From GCA-2683135 sp964507445 (lineage in GTDB: Bacteria > Planctomycetota > GCA-002687715), in contig CAZDQF010000003.1 in NCBI GenBank assembly GCA_964507445.1, positions 248,001 to 312,000 on the forward strand: a stretch of DNA of 64,000 bases. The letters run 5' to 3'. The notes below the pieces were generated by a model. The model made no database searches. It saw only the letters and a program-made list of their open reading frames with translations, and had not been told where the DNA came from. Position numbers and translations under genes: made by a program. This document shows positions 45,640 to 54,831 of this stretch, piece by piece; position 1 is the stretch's first letter; every line of letters begins with the position of its first letter.

Positions 45640-46732
45640 GGAGGACGATGATCGAGCCCATGATCTCGCCGGCGTTCTCCACCGTCTTCACGTGCTCCAG
45701 GTTCTCGTCGAACACCCAGAATTCGTGCCCGCGACCGCTGAGGTAGGCCTTCTTGCCGTCCGCGGAGAACGCCGAGAGCCGCAGCCCGTTGCGGACGATG
45801 GAGCGGCGCTCGCGGAGCTTCTTTCCGGTCTCCATGTCCCAGGTGACCAGGTTGACCGAGGGGTCACCGGCCAGGTTGCCGCCGCCGCGGCTGCGGAAGC
45901 CACCGGCGGACGCGATGCCCACCTTGGCGTCGGCGGACAGGCGCCATGAGAACGCCGAGGGGCTCCAGCCCCACTCCTTGAGGTCCGTGACCTCGTTCTT
46001 CTCCAGGTCGATGTCCACCAACCCGTACAGGGTGCGGTCCGTCTTCACCGGATCACGCATGCTGTACAGCAGCCGGTATGCCTTGGGGTTGCGCCGGTGG
46101 AAGAGGTCCGTGCCCCGCACCCGCAACGGTCCCATGCCCGGGAACCGCGGCGTCGTCAGGTCGATGGTGGCCTCCTCCTTGAGGGTCTCCGGGTCCACCA
46201 CCTTGATGTCGCCGCTGAACACGTGCCACTTGGTGCCGCAGGGGCTGATGCGCGCGCCGGACCGAAGCGCCCGCGGCATCTCCTTCATGCGCTTCTCGAT
46301 CTCCGACTCCTCCCGGTTGTACAGGACATACTGCGGGTCCAGGATGTCGAAGGTGTCCACGTTCACCTTGATGCGATCCAGGCGCACGTACCACTTCGTG
46401 CCCCCCGGGCACTCGGTGATGGACCGGACCCGGACGATGTGGCCGTCCTCCGCGAAGTCGTGGGTCTCCACCACCTCCATCTTGGCGATGTCGATCTCCT
46501 CGATCTTGGTCCGCTTGCCGGTGGTGACGAGGAACCGCTTGCGGTCGTGGGTCAGCTCGGTGCTCCATCCCAGGCCGTTCTCGAAGCGAACGCGAGCCAC
46601 CTCCTCGTCCGTCACCGGGTCGTACTTGAGGAGCAGGTCGGGCGACACGCGGAAGTAGAAGTAGGACTTGGGCGTGGCCTCCTGCGCCGCCGCGCAGGCG
46701 CACACCAGGAGGCAGATCATCAGGTTGCGCAT
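45632..46732 (-). CDS. qhpB: QHNDH beta subunit QhpB (beta-propeller)
   Basis: 366 residues. ATG 46732 overlaps the stop of qhpC by one base (TGATG) and opens a signal peptide (MRNLMICLLVCACAAAQ). The mature part has seven-bladed-propeller-like repeats: LLLKYDPVTDEEVARVRF, STELTHDRKRFLVTTGKR, SAFSADGKKAYLSGRGHEFW and VFDENLEHVKTV. In QHNDH the beta propeller forms the active-site cavity with the gamma subunit in the periplasm. Identity is inferred from fold plus position; sequence alone would say only propeller. Confidence 0.85.
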   Translation of the reverse strand: MRNLMICLLVCACAAAQEATPKSYFYFRVSPDLLLKYDPVTDEEVARVRFENGLGWSTELTHDRKRFLVTTGKRTKIEEIDIAKMEVVETHDFAEDGHIVRVRSITECPGGTKWYVRLDRIKVNVDTFDILDPQYVLYNREESEIEKRMKEMPRALRSGARISPCGTKWHVFSGDIKVVDPETLKEEATIDLTTPRFPGMGPLRVRGTDLFHRRNPKAYRLLYSMRDPVKTDRTLYGLVDIDLEKNEVTDLKEWGWSPSAFSWRLSADAKVGIASAGGFRSRGGGNLAGDPSVNLVTWDMETGKKLRERRSIVRNGLRLSAFSADGKKAYLSGRGHEFWVFDENLEHVKTVENAGEIMGSIIVLHE

Positions 46733-47052
46733 CAGGGGAACACCAGGTCGATGGAGGCCCAGTCGTTCATCGGCGCGCCGCACGACTTGGACCAGTTGGG
46801 TGAATTGGTGAACGCGTCCGGCACCTGCACCGGCCAGTAGCACGTGTGGTAGCAGTCGTAGAGGTCACGCTCGATGGGCGTGCACAACCCGTGGGTGCCG
46901 CCGCTGGAGTCCACTTCCCAGCCCGGGGCGAACAGGGTCGTGCAACCGAACGGGGGGTCCGGGTCAGCCATGGCGTGTGCCTGATCGGCCTTCTGGATCA
47001 CCAGGGACTCGATGATCCGGGCCTTCTGATTGACTGCGGCGAGGTGCTTCAT
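46732..47052 (-). CDS. qhpC: QHNDH gamma subunit QhpC with CTQ cofactor residues
   Basis: 106 residues. ATG 47052 overlaps the TGA of qhpD (ATGA). About 28-30 N-terminal residues form the leader. All cross-link residues of known QHNDH are present with identical spacing: thioether pairs Cys37-Glu46, Cys57-Asp63 and Cys71-Asp79, and CTQ from Cys67 and Trp73. Around them are PGWEVDSSGG, LCTPIERDLYDC and CYWPVQVPD, close to the Paracoccus/Pseudomonas gamma subunit. QhpD installs the thioethers, QhpG modifies Trp, and QhpE cleaves the leader. An additional Cys91 is not one of the known cross-link positions. Confidence 0.93.
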   Translation of the reverse strand: MKHLAAVNQKARIIESLVIQKADQAHAMADPDPPFGCTTLFAPGWEVDSSGGTHGLCTPIERDLYDCYHTCYWPVQVPDAFTNSPNWSKSCGAPMNDWASIDLVFP

Positions 47053-48566
47053 GACGTCGGCTCCGATGGGGCGGCGGCGGAAGTTGACATGGGCTCGTGG
47101 GCCGCGGCCTTGGACGCGGCGGTGCGGTCCTCGAACCGATCCATGTAGGACGGGTTCATGTTGACGATGCGACCGTAGGTCCGCAGCCCCAGGTCGGTCC
47201 AGGCGCGGATCCACTCGCAGTAGTGGAGGTTGGGCTGGGAGGCGTCCTCATAGCGGACGTACGCCTCGTGGTAGCACCCGCCAGAGCAGATGGGCTTGGC
47301 GAAGCACTCGTGGCAGGCGATCTTGGTGCTGATGTGACCGGCCTCCAGGAACTCCTTGCGCTTCGCCTCGTCGAGGCCGGTCTCCACGTTGCCGATCTCG
47401 TGCTCACCGGACTCCACGAACCGGTGACAGAGTCCCAGCTCGCCTTCCGTGGAGACCCCCAGCAGCCCCAGCCCGGCGCCGCATGGGTGGGCCTTGTTGA
47501 TGCCCTGATGGACCTCCCGGAGGATGTCATTCATGTTCGAGAAGCCGTGGGGCCGGTCCTCCCGGGCCGCCGCCACGTAGTCCTCCGCCAGCGCCGCGAA
47601 CTCATCCAGGATCTGCCAGTAATTGGCGTCCGAGAGGGCGTACTCGTTCTCCTTGGCGCTGGTGACCGGCGCGAAGCCCACCTCGTCGAACCCCAGCTCA
47701 CCGTGCAGGTGCTCGAAGATCTGGCGCACGCCGGTGGCGCCGGCGGTGAGGGTCACCCGCGCCCCGATGGGGCGCCCCTTGGCGGCGCGGTTGCTGGCGA
47801 TGAGCTTGCGGATGCGCGGCGCGATCAGCTCGTAGGACCCTCGCCCGCTCTTGAACGTCCGGTGACGATCCTGCTCCTGCTTGTCCCCGTCGATGGAGAC
47901 GTTGACGCCGAAGCGATGCTGCACCAGGAACTCCACCACGTCGTCCGTGAGCAGGGTGGCGTTGGTGGTCAGGGAGAAGCCCACCAGCTTCCCCTCGGCC
48001 CGGGCTCGCGCCTCCGCGTGCTCCACGGCGGCCTTGATGGTGCCGAAGTTCAGCAGGGTCTCGCCGCCGAAGAACGTGATGGTCGCGTCCCGCCGCTCCC
48101 CCAGCCCATCGAACAGGAAGTCCACGGACTGGCAGGCGGTCTCCGCGGACATCATGGGGGACTTGGGCGCGCCGTCGGGCTTGGTGGAGTCCGCGATCCT
48201 GTCCTCGCCGTACTCGTAGCAGTAGGTGCAGGACAGGTTGCACTTGTTGGTGACGTTCAGGACCAGCGTGGCCAAAGGGAACGGCATGGGCGGGAGGGTC
48301 GCCGTCGGCGGCGCCTCCTCCCCCATGGGCCGGATCAGGCCCATGGCGACCATCTCCTCCAGGGTCCGCCGGTGATCCTGCCCGTCAGACATCCCCTCCA
48401 GGGTGCCCTCCCACTCGGAGACCTCCGCGCCGCCGTCCACGCCGAACCGGTCCAGCAACCCCGTGGACACGTCGTCCAGGCGAAGCACCGAAGCGGACCC
48501 GGTCACGTACACGTACGTCACCCCGTCCACTTCGAACCTGCGGTGAAGCGTCGCCTGAAGCCGCAT
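47049..48566 (-). CDS. qhpD: Radical SAM/SPASM thioether maturase QhpD
   Basis: 505 residues. Radical SAM motif CNLSCTYC (Cys109, Cys113, Cys116), then FFGGETLLNF and the SPASM/Cys-rich C-terminus with CGAGLGLLGV, CHRF, CHECFAKPICSGGC. QhpD makes the Cys-to-Asp/Glu thioether bonds in the QHNDH gamma subunit. ATG 48566 overlaps the stop of qhpA (TGATG) and gives the expected leader-recognition N-domain (~1-90). The last ~30 residues are low-complexity (Ala/Ser/Thr). Confidence 0.93.
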   Translation of the reverse strand: MRLQATLHRRFEVDGVTYVYVTGSASVLRLDDVSTGLLDRFGVDGGAEVSEWEGTLEGMSDGQDHRRTLEEMVAMGLIRPMGEEAPPTATLPPMPFPLATLVLNVTNKCNLSCTYCYEYGEDRIADSTKPDGAPKSPMMSAETACQSVDFLFDGLGERRDATITFFGGETLLNFGTIKAAVEHAEARARAEGKLVGFSLTTNATLLTDDVVEFLVQHRFGVNVSIDGDKQEQDRHRTFKSGRGSYELIAPRIRKLIASNRAAKGRPIGARVTLTAGATGVRQIFEHLHGELGFDEVGFAPVTSAKENEYALSDANYWQILDEFAALAEDYVAAAREDRPHGFSNMNDILREVHQGINKAHPCGAGLGLLGVSTEGELGLCHRFVESGEHEIGNVETGLDEAKRKEFLEAGHISTKIACHECFAKPICSGGCYHEAYVRYEDASQPNLHYCEWIRAWTDLGLRTYGRIVNMNPSYMDRFEDRTAASKAAAHEPMSTSAAAPSEPTS

Positions 48567-50806
48567 CACTGGTGATCCCACTCGTAACGGTCCCACTTGA
48601 TGTAGAGGGGGACGCTGACGAGGAGGTGACCGCGCGCCTTGAAGGTCTTCTCCTCCATGTCGAGCGCCGCCACAACCGCGGGCTGCTCCTGGACCCGAGG
48701 TCCGCCGTTCCCCTCTCCCTGGTTGCCCTCGCCCGCGCTCGCCGGCGGCGTCTCCGGGTCCGGCTTCGCCTTCGCCTCGGGCTCCGGCTCCGGCGGCCTG
48801 ACGGGGACCTTCAGGGTCGCCTCCGCCATCACGTAGACGTTGCCGATGTTGTTGGCGCTCCAACGGCGCTTGGGGTTGGGCCCATCCACCGCCGGAGTGA
48901 AGAAACCGGTCTTGGGATCGATCTCGCCGACGTACTTGACGTCGTCGTCGTACTCATGGACCGCGAACTCCTCGAGGCGCCACGACGCGGGGACCACCTT
49001 GATGGGCCAGTCGTCGTCCGTGTAGGGCTTCTTGTCCGGGCCCCGGTGCATGGCCCAGGCCTCGAACCGCTCGTACTGCTTCGGGACCTTGCCCCCTCCA
49101 CCGACCCGGGAGAAGCCCTCCTTCGGCCCGATCTTCAGGTAGTCGATGGTGTCATACAGGGTGACCACGTCAGCACCGCGGATGGCGCGGAACGACACCC
49201 GCCGCTTGCCCAGCCGGGCGTCCGCGGCCACGTCCACCACCAGAGCGACCTTGGTGTGGTTCTCTCGCTTGACCTCCTTGACGGTCACCCCCTTGCCCAG
49301 GTGGAAGTCGCCGGCCGTCGCGTCCGCGGGGATGCCGGTGCCACGGAGCACCACCTCCGCACCCGACGCCGGCGCCATCACCGGCCCGTCGGAGGCGAAG
49401 ATCTGGGTCGCCCCCTGATGGCGATGCAGGGTGACGTCCATCCCCAGCTCGCTGTAGGCCCCGTGGAAGCAACGGCCGCGGAACGTGTTCCAGTCCTCGG
49501 AGAGGAGCATGACCTCTCGCAGCTCCGCGGGCTCGTCTCCGCTGGCCCCCGCGGAGGGCCGTGATCGCCCTCGCCACGAGTAGCCGGCGTACACAACACC
49601 TCTCCCCTGGCGGCTGACGCGGCTCCCGTCCCCGAACTCCAGGACCCAGGCGGTCGAGTACGCGTCCCTGCCGGTGCGGGCGATCTCCACCGTTCCGCGG
49701 ATGGGGCCCCGCCCCACCTCGTGCCCCACCACCGTCCAGAGTCCGGCCACGGGCACCTCGCGCTCGTTGACCTGCCACGCCTCCCACTCGCTGGAGAACA
49801 GGGGTTGCTCCTTGGCGAGGCGCGCCATGACGCGATCGGCGCGGCTCCCCCCGGAGCTGCGGGACGACGATCCACCCTGTCGGGCGGACGCCTCGCCGCG
49901 GCCCGACCCACCGCTACGGCCCCCGCGGCTGCCGGAGCTGCTGGAGCTGCCTCGGGAACCCGAGGACGCGCCGCCGCTCGACCCTCCGAAGCCGAAGCCC
50001 CTCCACTCGCTGCGGCCACGGGAACCGGCGCGCCGCTCGCCGAAGGAACCGGAGGAGTTGGTGTACAGCGCCATGTGCATCTTCTTGAGATGCTGCCACT
50101 CCTCCGACGTCCGCTGCTGTGAGAACACACGCCCCAGGGTGTGGCAGGAGGCGCAGGCGCGCTTGATGTCGTCGTCCTGGTCGCTCTCCGACCAGTGCAC
50201 CCGCCGCTCCGCTTCGTACAGGGCACGCTCCGCTTCCCCGCGCGCGAGCCCGTGGTGGTTGGAGAGGTAGCGGACCATCTGACGCGCGTCCTCCGGAGCG
50301 AAGCTCAGGTGGTGCATGCGTATCATCCGCTTGAGGGACATCTCCCATCCCTCCGGCGACTTGCGCATGAAGGAGACGCGGCTCATGAACCCGTCGTCTT
50401 CCACCTTGTGGCACCCGGCGCAGTTCTGGATCACCACGGGGTCGGTCACCTTGATGCCCTTGCGCGGCTTCTTGGGCTTCTCTTCTTCCCCGCCGCCTCG
50501 GCGACCTCTGCCGAACCGGCCTCGACCGCGACCGCCCTGCCCCTCGGAGGCCTCACCGTCACCAGGACCACCACGGCCTGCCCCGCGACCGCTCCCCGGG
50601 CGACCACGGCCGCCACCGGGGCCGCCGCGTCCGCGCCGGCGCTGGGTCGGGGGATCATCAGTGGCGTCCGGCGGGTCACCGGTGGTCACCGGCGGCTGGG
50701 TCTGCCCACCGCCTGACGTCGGGGGCGGCTCCTGGCCCCTTGAATGACCAGCGACGAGGACCAGCAGGCCCGAGAACAGGGCCGTCCGAAGGATGATGGA
50801 TACCAT
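48566..50806 (-). CDS. qhpA: QHNDH alpha subunit QhpA, dihaem cytochrome with Gly/Arg/Ser-rich insertions
   Basis: 746 residues; known alpha subunits are about 500. ATG 50806 starts a signal peptide ending near S-R-G-Q. Haem c sites: CAGCH (129-133) and CASCH (218-222). After the dihaem domain come QHNDH beta domains (~330-700; for example VDVAADARLGKRRVSFRAIR). Two low-complexity regions account for the extra length: Gly/Arg-rich ~55-117 and Ser/Gly/Arg-rich ~254-325. Periplasmic; passes electrons from CTQ to cytochrome c or azurin. First gene of the qhpADCBE run. Confidence 0.9.
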   Translation of the reverse strand: MVSIILRTALFSGLLVLVAGHSRGQEPPPTSGGGQTQPPVTTGDPPDATDDPPTQRRRGRGGPGGGRGRPGSGRGAGRGGPGDGEASEGQGGRGRGRFGRGRRGGGEEEKPKKPRKGIKVTDPVVIQNCAGCHKVEDDGFMSRVSFMRKSPEGWEMSLKRMIRMHHLSFAPEDARQMVRYLSNHHGLARGEAERALYEAERRVHWSESDQDDDIKRACASCHTLGRVFSQQRTSEEWQHLKKMHMALYTNSSGSFGERRAGSRGRSEWRGFGFGGSSGGASSGSRGSSSSSGSRGGRSGGSGRGEASARQGGSSSRSSGGSRADRVMARLAKEQPLFSSEWEAWQVNEREVPVAGLWTVVGHEVGRGPIRGTVEIARTGRDAYSTAWVLEFGDGSRVSRQGRGVVYAGYSWRGRSRPSAGASGDEPAELREVMLLSEDWNTFRGRCFHGAYSELGMDVTLHRHQGATQIFASDGPVMAPASGAEVVLRGTGIPADATAGDFHLGKGVTVKEVKRENHTKVALVVDVAADARLGKRRVSFRAIRGADVVTLYDTIDYLKIGPKEGFSRVGGGGKVPKQYERFEAWAMHRGPDKKPYTDDDWPIKVVPASWRLEEFAVHEYDDDVKYVGEIDPKTGFFTPAVDGPNPKRRWSANNIGNVYVMAEATLKVPVRPPEPEPEAKAKPDPETPPASAGEGNQGEGNGGPRVQEQPAVVAALDMEEKTFKARGHLLVSVPLYIKWDRYEWDHQ

Positions 50807-50950
50807 GGAGGAGCGCTCCGTGAGTGAGATCCGCCCATGGTAGGCGTGGGCCGCCGGGACGGCTACCACGGGACCTGCCAAAGCGCCCTGTACCGGCCCG
50901 AGCCGAGCCCGTAGCATGCCCGTCGCCGCGGGACCCGCGGTCGCCCCCCC

Positions 50951-52405
50951 ATGCTGGTCATTGAACTCAACGGCGACGACGCTCCGGCGAGCGCCCCTGG
51001 CAGCGCCGTCAACGAGCTTGCGCTCTCCCTCGGCATGGAGTCCCAGACCGCCCGCCGGCTACGGGTCATGGTGGATGAGCTGGTGTCCCTGGCCCGACGA
51101 CGGGAGCACGGCGACCGGCCCACCCACGTCCGCGTCCGGGCCTGGAGCGAACACGGCAGGCTCCGGGTGGAGGTGAGCGACCGGGGCATCCCCATCTTCA
51201 ACGACGACGCTCCCGTCGCCCACGAGCTGGTGCGGCTCGGCTTCGTCGAGCAGTTCGAGCTGCGCGCCCACGGCCGTGACGGCAACATCGCCACCTGCTC
51301 CCTGCCCCTGTCCGGCGATGAACAGCGCGACCTGCTGGTCGCGGGAGAGACGATCCTCCCTGAGGACGCGGAGGAGGAGGACCACCCGGAGGAGTTCGTG
51401 GTCCGGGCCATGGAGCCGACGGAGTGCGCCGGGCTCGCTCGCCTGGTCTATCGCTGCTACGGATACGGCTACCCGGCGGAGGACATCTACTACCCGGACC
51501 GCATGGGCGCGCTCATCCGCGACGGGCTCATGCACTCCGCCATCATCCTCAACCGGGACGGCGAGATGATCGGCCACGCGGCCCTCACCAAGGCCCGGGA
51601 GGACTCTCGAGTAGCCGAAGCGGGCAAGCTGGTGGTGGACCCGCGCTACCGGTCCCATGGCCTGGCCAAGAAGCTGGCGGACTTCCGGCTCCAGCAGGCG
51701 AACGAGCTAGAGCTGCTGGGACTCTGGACCGAGTGCGTCACCAACCACCCGTACAGCCAGCGTAACCAGCTGAAGCTGGGCGCCGTGGAGTCAGGGATCT
51801 TCCTCGGCATCGTCCCGGCGGACGTCTCCATGGTCGGGCTCGAGAACGAACCCGCGGCCCGCGGCTCCCTCGTCCCCATGTACCTGCCCTTACCCGCACC
51901 CCCGGAGCGGGAGCTATACGCTCCACCGCCCTACGGCGAGGTGCTCTCGGAGATCGTCAAACGCCTTCAGTTGCCCAGGGACACGACGGCCGCCGCACCG
52001 GAGCCGACCGGTCCCAGCCGCCTGTCCGTCTCCGTGAACCAGACCTCGAGCGTCGCCGTCATCGACGTGGAGACCGTGGGCACGGATCTGGTGGAGCAGT
52101 GCGACGCGCGCCTCACGGACCTGGAAGACATGCGCATCGACGTGGTCTACCTGGACCTGCCCCTGGCGGACCCGGGATGCGCGGCCCTACAGGACCGGCT
52201 GTCCAACCTCGGGTTCTTCTTCTCCGCCCTCCTCCCGGAGAGCGGCCGCACCGGTGACACCCTCCGGCTGCAGCTGCTGGATCATGTGCACGTGCCCACG
52301 GGCCACATCAAGCTGGCCTCCGAGTGGGGCGAGGCGCTGCTGTCCCGCTGCGACGAGGACCGGCAGCGAGTCGAAGCGCAGCGGCGGCGGCGGCTCTCGC
52401 GCTGA
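50951..52405 (+). CDS. HATPase (RsbW-like)-GNAT fusion protein
   Basis: 484 residues. N-terminal ~1-125: an anti-sigma/serine-kinase-type HATPase with a VDELVSLARRRE-like N-box and VSDRGIPIF as a G1-type motif. Middle ~145-300: a GNAT acetyltransferase core with GKLVVDPRYRSHGLAKKLAD (acetyl-CoA loop). The C-terminal third is another alpha/beta region (VVYLDLPLADPGCAALQDR). This arrangement suggests phospho- or partner-regulated acetylation, but the substrates are unknown. ATG 50951 is divergent from qhpA, with 144 bp between them. Confidence 0.8.
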   Translation: MLVIELNGDDAPASAPGSAVNELALSLGMESQTARRLRVMVDELVSLARRREHGDRPTHVRVRAWSEHGRLRVEVSDRGIPIFNDDAPVAHELVRLGFVEQFELRAHGRDGNIATCSLPLSGDEQRDLLVAGETILPEDAEEEDHPEEFVVRAMEPTECAGLARLVYRCYGYGYPAEDIYYPDRMGALIRDGLMHSAIILNRDGEMIGHAALTKAREDSRVAEAGKLVVDPRYRSHGLAKKLADFRLQQANELELLGLWTECVTNHPYSQRNQLKLGAVESGIFLGIVPADVSMVGLENEPAARGSLVPMYLPLPAPPERELYAPPPYGEVLSEIVKRLQLPRDTTAAAPEPTGPSRLSVSVNQTSSVAVIDVETVGTDLVEQCDARLTDLEDMRIDVVYLDLPLADPGCAALQDRLSNLGFFFSALLPESGRTGDTLRLQLLDHVHVPTGHIKLASEWGEALLSRCDEDRQRVEAQRRRRLSR

Positions 52406-52503
52406 CAAGTGGGGCACGCGGACCGGCGCGCGGGACGCCGGAGCGGCTGACGGGGGGCTGTTGAGGCAGAGCATTGCGGCGGGCACGGGGCCGGGCTGGC
52501 GCT

Positions 52504-52509
52504 TATAAT
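52504..52509 (+). promoter_or_regulatory. Possible -10 element of the SPFH-NfeD operon
   Basis: A perfect TATAAT 41 bases before the SPFH ATG. No matching -35 at 16-18 bp was found, so support is weak. Confidence 0.35.
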
Positions 52510-52549
52510 GCGAGGTCCCGTCCGTGACCCTGCAATAGGAGCGCCCCCC

Positions 52550-53587
52550 ATGTACCTGTTGGAACCCGGTGACTTCGGTTCATTCTGGACTTTCTTCAGC
52601 ATCGCCGTCTCTATCCTCGTCCTGATCACTCTGTTCAAGGGCATACGCACTGTCCCGCAGAACGAGACCTGGATCGTCGAGCGATTCGGCAAGTACCGCA
52701 CCTCCCTTACTGCGGGCATCAACCTGATCATCCCGTTCATCGACGTCGTCGCCCACAGGTGGGACATGCGGGAGAACCCCATTGACGTAGAGGAACAGCA
52801 CGCCACCACCAAGGACAACATCCGGGTCGAGATCGACGGTGTCCTCTATATGCAAGTCGTCGATGCCCGATTGGCATCCTACGGATCGACGAATCCGCAC
52901 GAAGCCGTGAAGCAACTTGCCCAGACCACCATGCGTGCCCAGATCGGCCGCATGGACCTCGATGAGACGCTCTCCAAGCGTGACGCCATCAACGACGCCA
53001 TCGTTGACGAGATCAACAGCGCGGCGAAGCCATGGGGTCTTCTGGTCAAGCGTTACGAGATCAACGACATCAAACCGCCGGTCGATATGGTGGAGGACAT
53101 GAAGCGGCAGGCCAGGGCGGAACGCGAACGCCGCGAGTCGGAGACCGAAGCCACCGCCGACCGCAACGCCCGCGTCACCAGAGCGACAGGTCTGAAAGAG
53201 GAGGCGGAGTTGCTCTCGCAGGGCGAGCGGATCAAGCGGGAAAACGAGGCAGAAGGAAGCGCTCGCGCGGTGGAGATCGCCGCACGCGCCGAAGCCGAAG
53301 CGGTACGAGTCAAGGCGCGGGCGGAGGCGGAGGCGATCAAGGCCATCGGCGACGCCGCCGGCGACAGCAACGGGCAGCTCGCGGTCACCTTCGATCTGGC
53401 GCGCAAGGCCATCGACGCCCAGGCCCGGATCGCAGGGGAATCCACGGTCGTTCTCAAGGACGGAGACGGCGCCAGGGCCGCGGCAGACACGGTCGCCGAG
53501 GCCATCTCCGTGGCATCCGTCGTTGGTCGCATGCTACCGAGCGGAGATCCGCCAGAGGAAGCCGCCACCGAGACAGGAGCGGAGTAG
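52550..53587 (+). CDS. SPFH/stomatin-like membrane protein
   Basis: 345 residues. ATG 52550 has AGGAG nine bases upstream. Membrane helix ~12-32, SPFH/PHB domain ~33-200 (VPQNETWIVERFGKYRTSL, GINLIIPFID, VEIDGVLYMQVVDA), then a long helical stretch rich in Glu-Ala (AEAEAVRVKARAEAEAIKA, ~205-290). These proteins form ring-shaped membrane microdomain assemblies. The NfeD gene follows after ten bases, the classic partner. Confidence 0.92.
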   Translation: MYLLEPGDFGSFWTFFSIAVSILVLITLFKGIRTVPQNETWIVERFGKYRTSLTAGINLIIPFIDVVAHRWDMRENPIDVEEQHATTKDNIRVEIDGVLYMQVVDARLASYGSTNPHEAVKQLAQTTMRAQIGRMDLDETLSKRDAINDAIVDEINSAAKPWGLLVKRYEINDIKPPVDMVEDMKRQARAERERRESETEATADRNARVTRATGLKEEAELLSQGERIKRENEAEGSARAVEIAARAEAEAVRVKARAEAEAIKAIGDAAGDSNGQLAVTFDLARKAIDAQARIAGESTVVLKDGDGARAAADTVAEAISVASVVGRMLPSGDPPEEAATETGAE

Positions 53588-53597
53588 GATACCGGCC

Positions 53598-54062
53598 ATG
53601 GAGGCTCTCCTGTGCTCCCCCTACGCTTGGCTCTGCCTGTTCTTCGTGTTCCTCGTTGCGGAACTGGCCACGGTCAGCTTCTTCCTCGCGTTCCTCGCAG
53701 CCGGCGCCCTGATCACGGCGTTGATCCTGCAAGCCGGCGGACAGTATGAGACGAGCACGGTCCTGCTCGTCTTCTTCGGCAGTTCGGCCGGCTCCGCGAT
53801 CCCCCTCTGGTGGCCGCTGCGGCGGTTCTACGCAGGACGAAAGACGACGGACGCCGAAGAGGGGATCGAGCCGTTCATCAATGACGTAGGGACCGTGGAG
53901 GGTGACCCGATCAACAAGCAGGGGGGCGTCATCCGCCTCCATGACGCGCGCATGGAAGCAGTGCTTGCTCCGGACTCCGCCGCCGACGCCCTCCCGGCGG
54001 GCACGGCGGTCAAGGTGGTGTCTCGGGACGACCGACAGCGCCTCGTGGTGACGCGCGTGTAG
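53598..54062 (+). CDS. NfeD-family membrane protein
   Basis: 154 residues. ATG 53598 lies ten bases after the SPFH stop; AGGAT serves as ribosome binding site. Two to three hydrophobic helices (~8-65) precede a C-terminal OB-fold NfeD domain (NDVGTVEGDPINKQGGVIRL ... AVKVVSRDDRQRLVVTRV). Short NfeD without the serine-protease part. Pairs with the SPFH protein. Confidence 0.88.
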   Translation: MEALLCSPYAWLCLFFVFLVAELATVSFFLAFLAAGALITALILQAGGQYETSTVLLVFFGSSAGSAIPLWWPLRRFYAGRKTTDAEEGIEPFINDVGTVEGDPINKQGGVIRLHDARMEAVLAPDSAADALPAGTAVKVVSRDDRQRLVVTRV

Positions 54063-54103
54063 GTAGACGGCCGCCCGGCCAGCGACCCAGCCTCACACCC
54101 GTC

Positions 54104-54811
54104 ATGCCCGATCAGAAGCTCATCGTCTCCCCCGGCCCGCGACCCGGGACCGTGCGGCTGGCGGACGGGAGGGTCGCCAAGCCCCCGCGGGGTTGGCAGC
54201 TGCTGCCTCCGGGAGACGGGACCCTCACACGGAGGGTCAAGAACGCGGGACCCACCTGGACCGTCAAACAGCGACGCGGGCGTCGGGAGTTCTCGCAGGG
54301 TGTCTGGGCCCCGGCGTCCACCATCCTCGAGGTGAGGGAGGCCTTGGAGGCCGAGCGTGGGACCGAGGCCTACGCAAAGAAACGAGCAAAGGACCGGGCT
54401 CGTAGTGACGCTCGCCAGGGACAGTACGTCCGCTCGTTCACGGACGCGGTGTTCTCGTTCCTCGATTTCGCGCTGCCCTACAGGGACCTGGCGCTCCGTC
54501 TGTCCGCGCTGGTGGCGGAGCACGCCACGCCGGTGGGTTCCGGCACCGTCGCCCGCACGGAGCGCATCCCCATCGAGCAACGGGCCGAGGCCGCGGTCAT
54601 CGCGTGGCTGCGGCACCAGACCACGGCCTACGATCAGATGAAGATCTCGAGGCAACGGGGCCGACGTCGCGAGACGCGGCGCATGCTGGCGGAGCAGAGC
54701 CGGGCCCTGCTCGAGGCTTATCGACGGGGCGGCGTCGTGAACCCGGAGACCTGCCCGCTGCAGACCGCGCTGCGCTCCATCGTCGAGGAGGGCGGCGCCG
54801 ACCGCGGCTGA
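54104..54811 (+). CDS. DUF2293-domain protein
   Basis: 235 residues. The C-terminal half carries the DUF2293 pattern: RIPIEQRAEAAVIAWLRHQT, then AYDQMKI and RRETRRMLAEQSRALLEAYR. The N-terminal ~100 residues are basic and beta-rich (GWQLLPPGDGTLTRRVKNAG). Function is unknown; the charge suggests nucleic-acid contact, which is speculation. It follows NfeD by 41 bp and is convergent with an FG-GAP gene. Confidence 0.75.
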   Translation: MPDQKLIVSPGPRPGTVRLADGRVAKPPRGWQLLPPGDGTLTRRVKNAGPTWTVKQRRGRREFSQGVWAPASTILEVREALEAERGTEAYAKKRAKDRARSDARQGQYVRSFTDAVFSFLDFALPYRDLALRLSALVAEHATPVGSGTVARTERIPIEQRAEAAVIAWLRHQTTAYDQMKISRQRGRRRETRRMLAEQSRALLEAYRRGGVVNPETCPLQTALRSIVEEGGADRG

Positions 54812-54831
54812 AGCCGGCGCCCGCCCGCCGC

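Noticed and set aside
46732..47214. Longer qhpC start at 47214
   Set aside because: The additional 54 codons are antisense-frame shadow of the qhpD 3' end; ATG 47052 overlaps the qhpD stop and gives a leader of the known length.
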